From Saccharomyces uvarum (lineage: Eukaryota; Ascomycota; Saccharomycetes; Saccharomycetales; Saccharomycetaceae), in assembly GCA_947243795.1 (NCBI GenBank), contig OX365938.1:372001-436000 (forward strand): 64,000 bases of DNA, written 5' to 3'. Both the position numbers and the translations under genes were made by a program. The notes under the pieces are model-generated. The model saw only the letters and a list, made by a program, of their open reading frames with translations, was not told the origin of the DNA and made no database searches. Numbering within the stretch: position 1 is the stretch's first letter; the number at the start of each line of letters is the position of its first letter. This document shows positions 61,982 to 64,000 of this stretch, one piece after another.

Positions 61982-63214
61982 CTAACTACGTGAGCGTTTC
62001 TTTTCTATAGCTACGTATAGGAAAAGTTTTTTGTAACCAAAATGTATAAAATTCTTGGAAATTAGCAAATCATTTGTAAACTCTTTAGGCACAACTGGAT
62101 TATTATTTTCCAATTTGATAGAACCGTGTATTTTCTCGAAATTTTGAACTTCACTTCTCCAAATTGAAAGCACGGAATTTATGTCAATTCCAATGAGTTT
62201 GGTAATTTCCCAAAGACACAGATATGGAGGCCAATCAGCGGTAAATGTCTTATCGATCCATTCCGCCAATTCTTGGATAAAAGTATCAGCATCGGGTAGT
62301 TGAAAATTTAGGTCTTCCGTATTTGGTGTACTAAACAAATCAAAAGAATTTCTTAGCCTTTGAAAATCACGAATATTGTACTGATTTTTCTGTTTTTGCT
62401 GGCATATCATATACGCTAAAGTACTCCATGATGAACAGTCTTTAACATGCTGAAAGCAAAATAGTTTAGTTAAACAAAATAGCTCCGTCCTTTTATCAAA
62501 CGCCAAATTATCATAAAACCATCTAGCAGTGTTCCAACAGTAATAATTAGAAAAGTGCTGAGATCCAGAAGAGTTGAATATAAAGCAAAAATCTGTATAA
62601 ATTGGTGTCTTTGCATGAAGGGACAGAATGTATAATTTTCTGTATAATATCCAAAGAGATGACGACTTGTTGATGCGATTGCTTGATGAACAAAGTAGTC
62701 GTTGAACTAGTCTTACTTCTTTAATGAGTAAATTCGGCATGTTTAAAATACTACTGTCTTGCAAACATTTCCTTAGTAACTGTTCATGCAAGTTATGTAT
62801 TGTTTTGTTTTCAGGTGTTGTGAACAAAAGTCCAATGGTCATATAATAAAAGTTCTCATCAAAATTGTAGCCTAAATAGAAAATGGATATGTATGTTAAT
62901 AGCTGAAAAGGATAAAATAAAAAGCTGCATTGTGTAAACTGAGAGAATTATTAGTTGAAATTCCGGAAAATCTATTGTTAGAACATACTTTGATTGGAAA
63001 GAACTCTATTGAAATAAGTATGCGCTTCTTGGAAAAGAGATAAAAAAGTCGTTTTGAAGGCGATTAGTTCTATAAAACGAGCATTTCTATCTACGTAGTA
63101 CGGTAAAGCAATTGAAGGCTGATTTGCAGTAATGGTCAATCTAAAATCATCGTGGTCTAAATCTGTAGTTATATTTGAAAAGAATTCTTTGCAAAGGGGA
63201 AGATTAGGGTTCAT
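61982..63214 (-). CDS. ECM9: ECM9, protein of unknown function (two exons)
   Basis: Exon 1 is 62989-63214 (75 codons plus one base, MNPNLPLCKEFFSN onward) and exon 2 is 61982-62871. The 117-bp intron (62872-62988) has 5' GTATGT at 62983-62988, a variant branch site TATTAAC at 62895-62901 and a 3' TTTAG ending at 62872. Joining A with GC gives an in-frame Ser and the sequence NQSYNFDENFYY, for a protein of 371 aa (S. cerevisiae 377). ECM9 came from a cell-wall calcofluor-sensitivity screen and has no known biochemical role. The sequence is aromatic- and Leu-rich without a membrane helix or recognisable domain. S. cerevisiae ECM9 is also intron-bearing, which supports the model. Confidence 0.88.
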
Positions 63215-63612
63215 AAGCTTCCATAAATCTTGGTGCTTTCCCTTTTAACATCTTCAATCTGAAACTTGTGTGTACTAAATACGTTAATCATGCATTTAAC
63301 CTTTTGCGTTTTGAAACTACTCTAAGAAAAGTTAAATCAAACTGTGCGAAATATTAAAAATCGAACTTAAATTACCTAAACATAAAAAATGAGAAAAATA
63401 ATACAGCCAATAGAGTTTTTCAAAATCTGTAATGTTTTATATAGAGGCACCAAGTAATAACTGATAGCCATAAGGTAGTCAATAATACGTTATAAAGGGT
63501 TGTGGAGTGTAAAAGAACCGTAAAAGAACATATAAAAAGCAATATATAAAAGAGAGAATCGGTAAAAAAAGACAATTGTGGGACGCTCTTCTGAACAAAG
63601 CGAGTCTTATTA
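63215..63612. other. ECM9-YKR005C intergenic region
   Basis: A 398-bp A/T-rich region between the ECM9 start and the YKR005C stop. It contains TAAACATAAAA at 63377-63387, an exact 11/11 match (minus strand TTTTATGTTTA) to the origin ACS consensus WTTTAYRTTTW, in an A-rich surround. This could be an origin, but single ACS matches are common in such DNA. Confidence 0.4.
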
Positions 63613-64000
63613 CTACTCTACACCAAGTTGCTGCGCCATTTTGTCTAAACTGAGCCCCTTTTCTGGTATGCTTACAGGAAGAGAATAAAAATCCTCTTCA
63701 TCAAGTTCAACTTCTTCATCGGACCAATCATCATCATCGTCGGATTCATCAAAAGTATGATCTCTAAAAGACACTCGCGACCGGTAAGAAAACCCCAGCA
63801 TCATTAACGTAGTTATTGAGACTGTGATAACAGTGAAAATGAAAATCCTTTTGTCTAGTTGAGATGCCGCCGAGATGTATTGGCTGGAACTAAGCTCTGA
63901 TTGGGAAGGCACTTGCGCGGTAGTTGTATCGGTTAGACTACTCTGCTGCGTGCTTGTATTTAAATCGGCAATTCTATTTCTTTTCACTAGTGATTGCACA
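63613..64000 (-). CDS. YKR005C homologue, uncharacterised membrane protein (C-terminal part)
   Basis: The last 128 or so codons of a minus-strand gene whose 5' part lies beyond the right edge. The visible part has a Ser/Thr-rich segment, one transmembrane helix ([19 protein letters not shown]) and an acidic tail ([20 protein letters not shown]) ending MAQQLGVE. Position next to ECM9 identifies it as the S. cerevisiae YKR005C counterpart, a protein of unknown function. The Met at 63997-63999 need not be the real start. I cannot judge any upstream intron from here. Confidence 0.75.
   Translation of the reverse strand, partial: VQSLVKRNRIADLNTSTQQSSLTDTTTAQVPSQSELSSSQYISAASQLDKRIFIFTVITVSITTLMMLGFSYRSRVSFRDHTFDESDDDDDWSDEEVELDEEDFYSLPVSIPEKGLSLDKMAQQLGVE

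Overview
The window is a stretch of budding-yeast nuclear chromosome: compact single-exon genes on both strands, short A+T-rich spacers, a few short introns with yeast splice signals, and a 118-bp point centromere. Gene content and order match Saccharomyces cerevisiae chromosome XI from TFA1 (YKL028W) through CEN11 to YKR005C. The proteins are clearly diverged from the S. cerevisiae versions I remember (Gpx1 roughly 78% identical, Rpl14 nearly identical), and one whole gene is present that I do not know at this place in S. cerevisiae. I therefore read it as a non-cerevisiae Saccharomyces, probably one of the more distant species (uvarum/eubayanus, arboricola or kudriavzevii). I cannot settle the species by eye.

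Left arm, 1-54459: TFA1 (3' end), TCD2, an unrecognised 661-aa gene, GPX1, PAN3, URA6, a tiny mitochondrial-type protein, SKA1, CDC16, MAK11, SPT23, RAM2, MCO12, SWD2, HCS1, ATP7, PUT3, URB1, ARC19, PRP40, CCE1, UFD4, MRT4, LAC1, CAP1, SFT1 (intron), snR87, RPL14A (intron), BYE1, AUR1, MRP17, DID4 (intron) and MET14. The centromere lies at 55264-55381 with CDEI-CDEII-CDEIII on the minus strand. Right arm: VPS1, PAP1, OSH6, ECM9 (intron) and the 3' end of YKR005C.

Most genes are housekeeping functions with no operon logic. Some share themes: ribosome assembly (MAK11, URB1, MRT4, with PAC/RRPE promoter motifs beside them, plus RPL14A and snR87), mRNA 3'-end and decay work (PAN3, PAP1, SKA1, SWD2), sphingolipid synthesis (LAC1, AUR1), and membrane traffic (SFT1, DID4, VPS1, OSH6). 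Cbf1-type CACGTG motifs occur in the LAC1/CAP1, ATP7/PUT3 and MET14 promoters and, as the CDEI variant, in the centromere.

The most noteworthy items are the intact extra gene between TCD2 and GPX1, the 5-nt spacing between URA6 and the small gene upstream of it, an AGNN-tetraloop hairpin beside snR87 that looks like an Rnt1 substrate, and an exact origin-type ACS match inside the centromere. I saw no tRNA genes, no transposon or LTR and no CRISPR-like array. Comparisons with S. cerevisiae are from memory, not from alignment.
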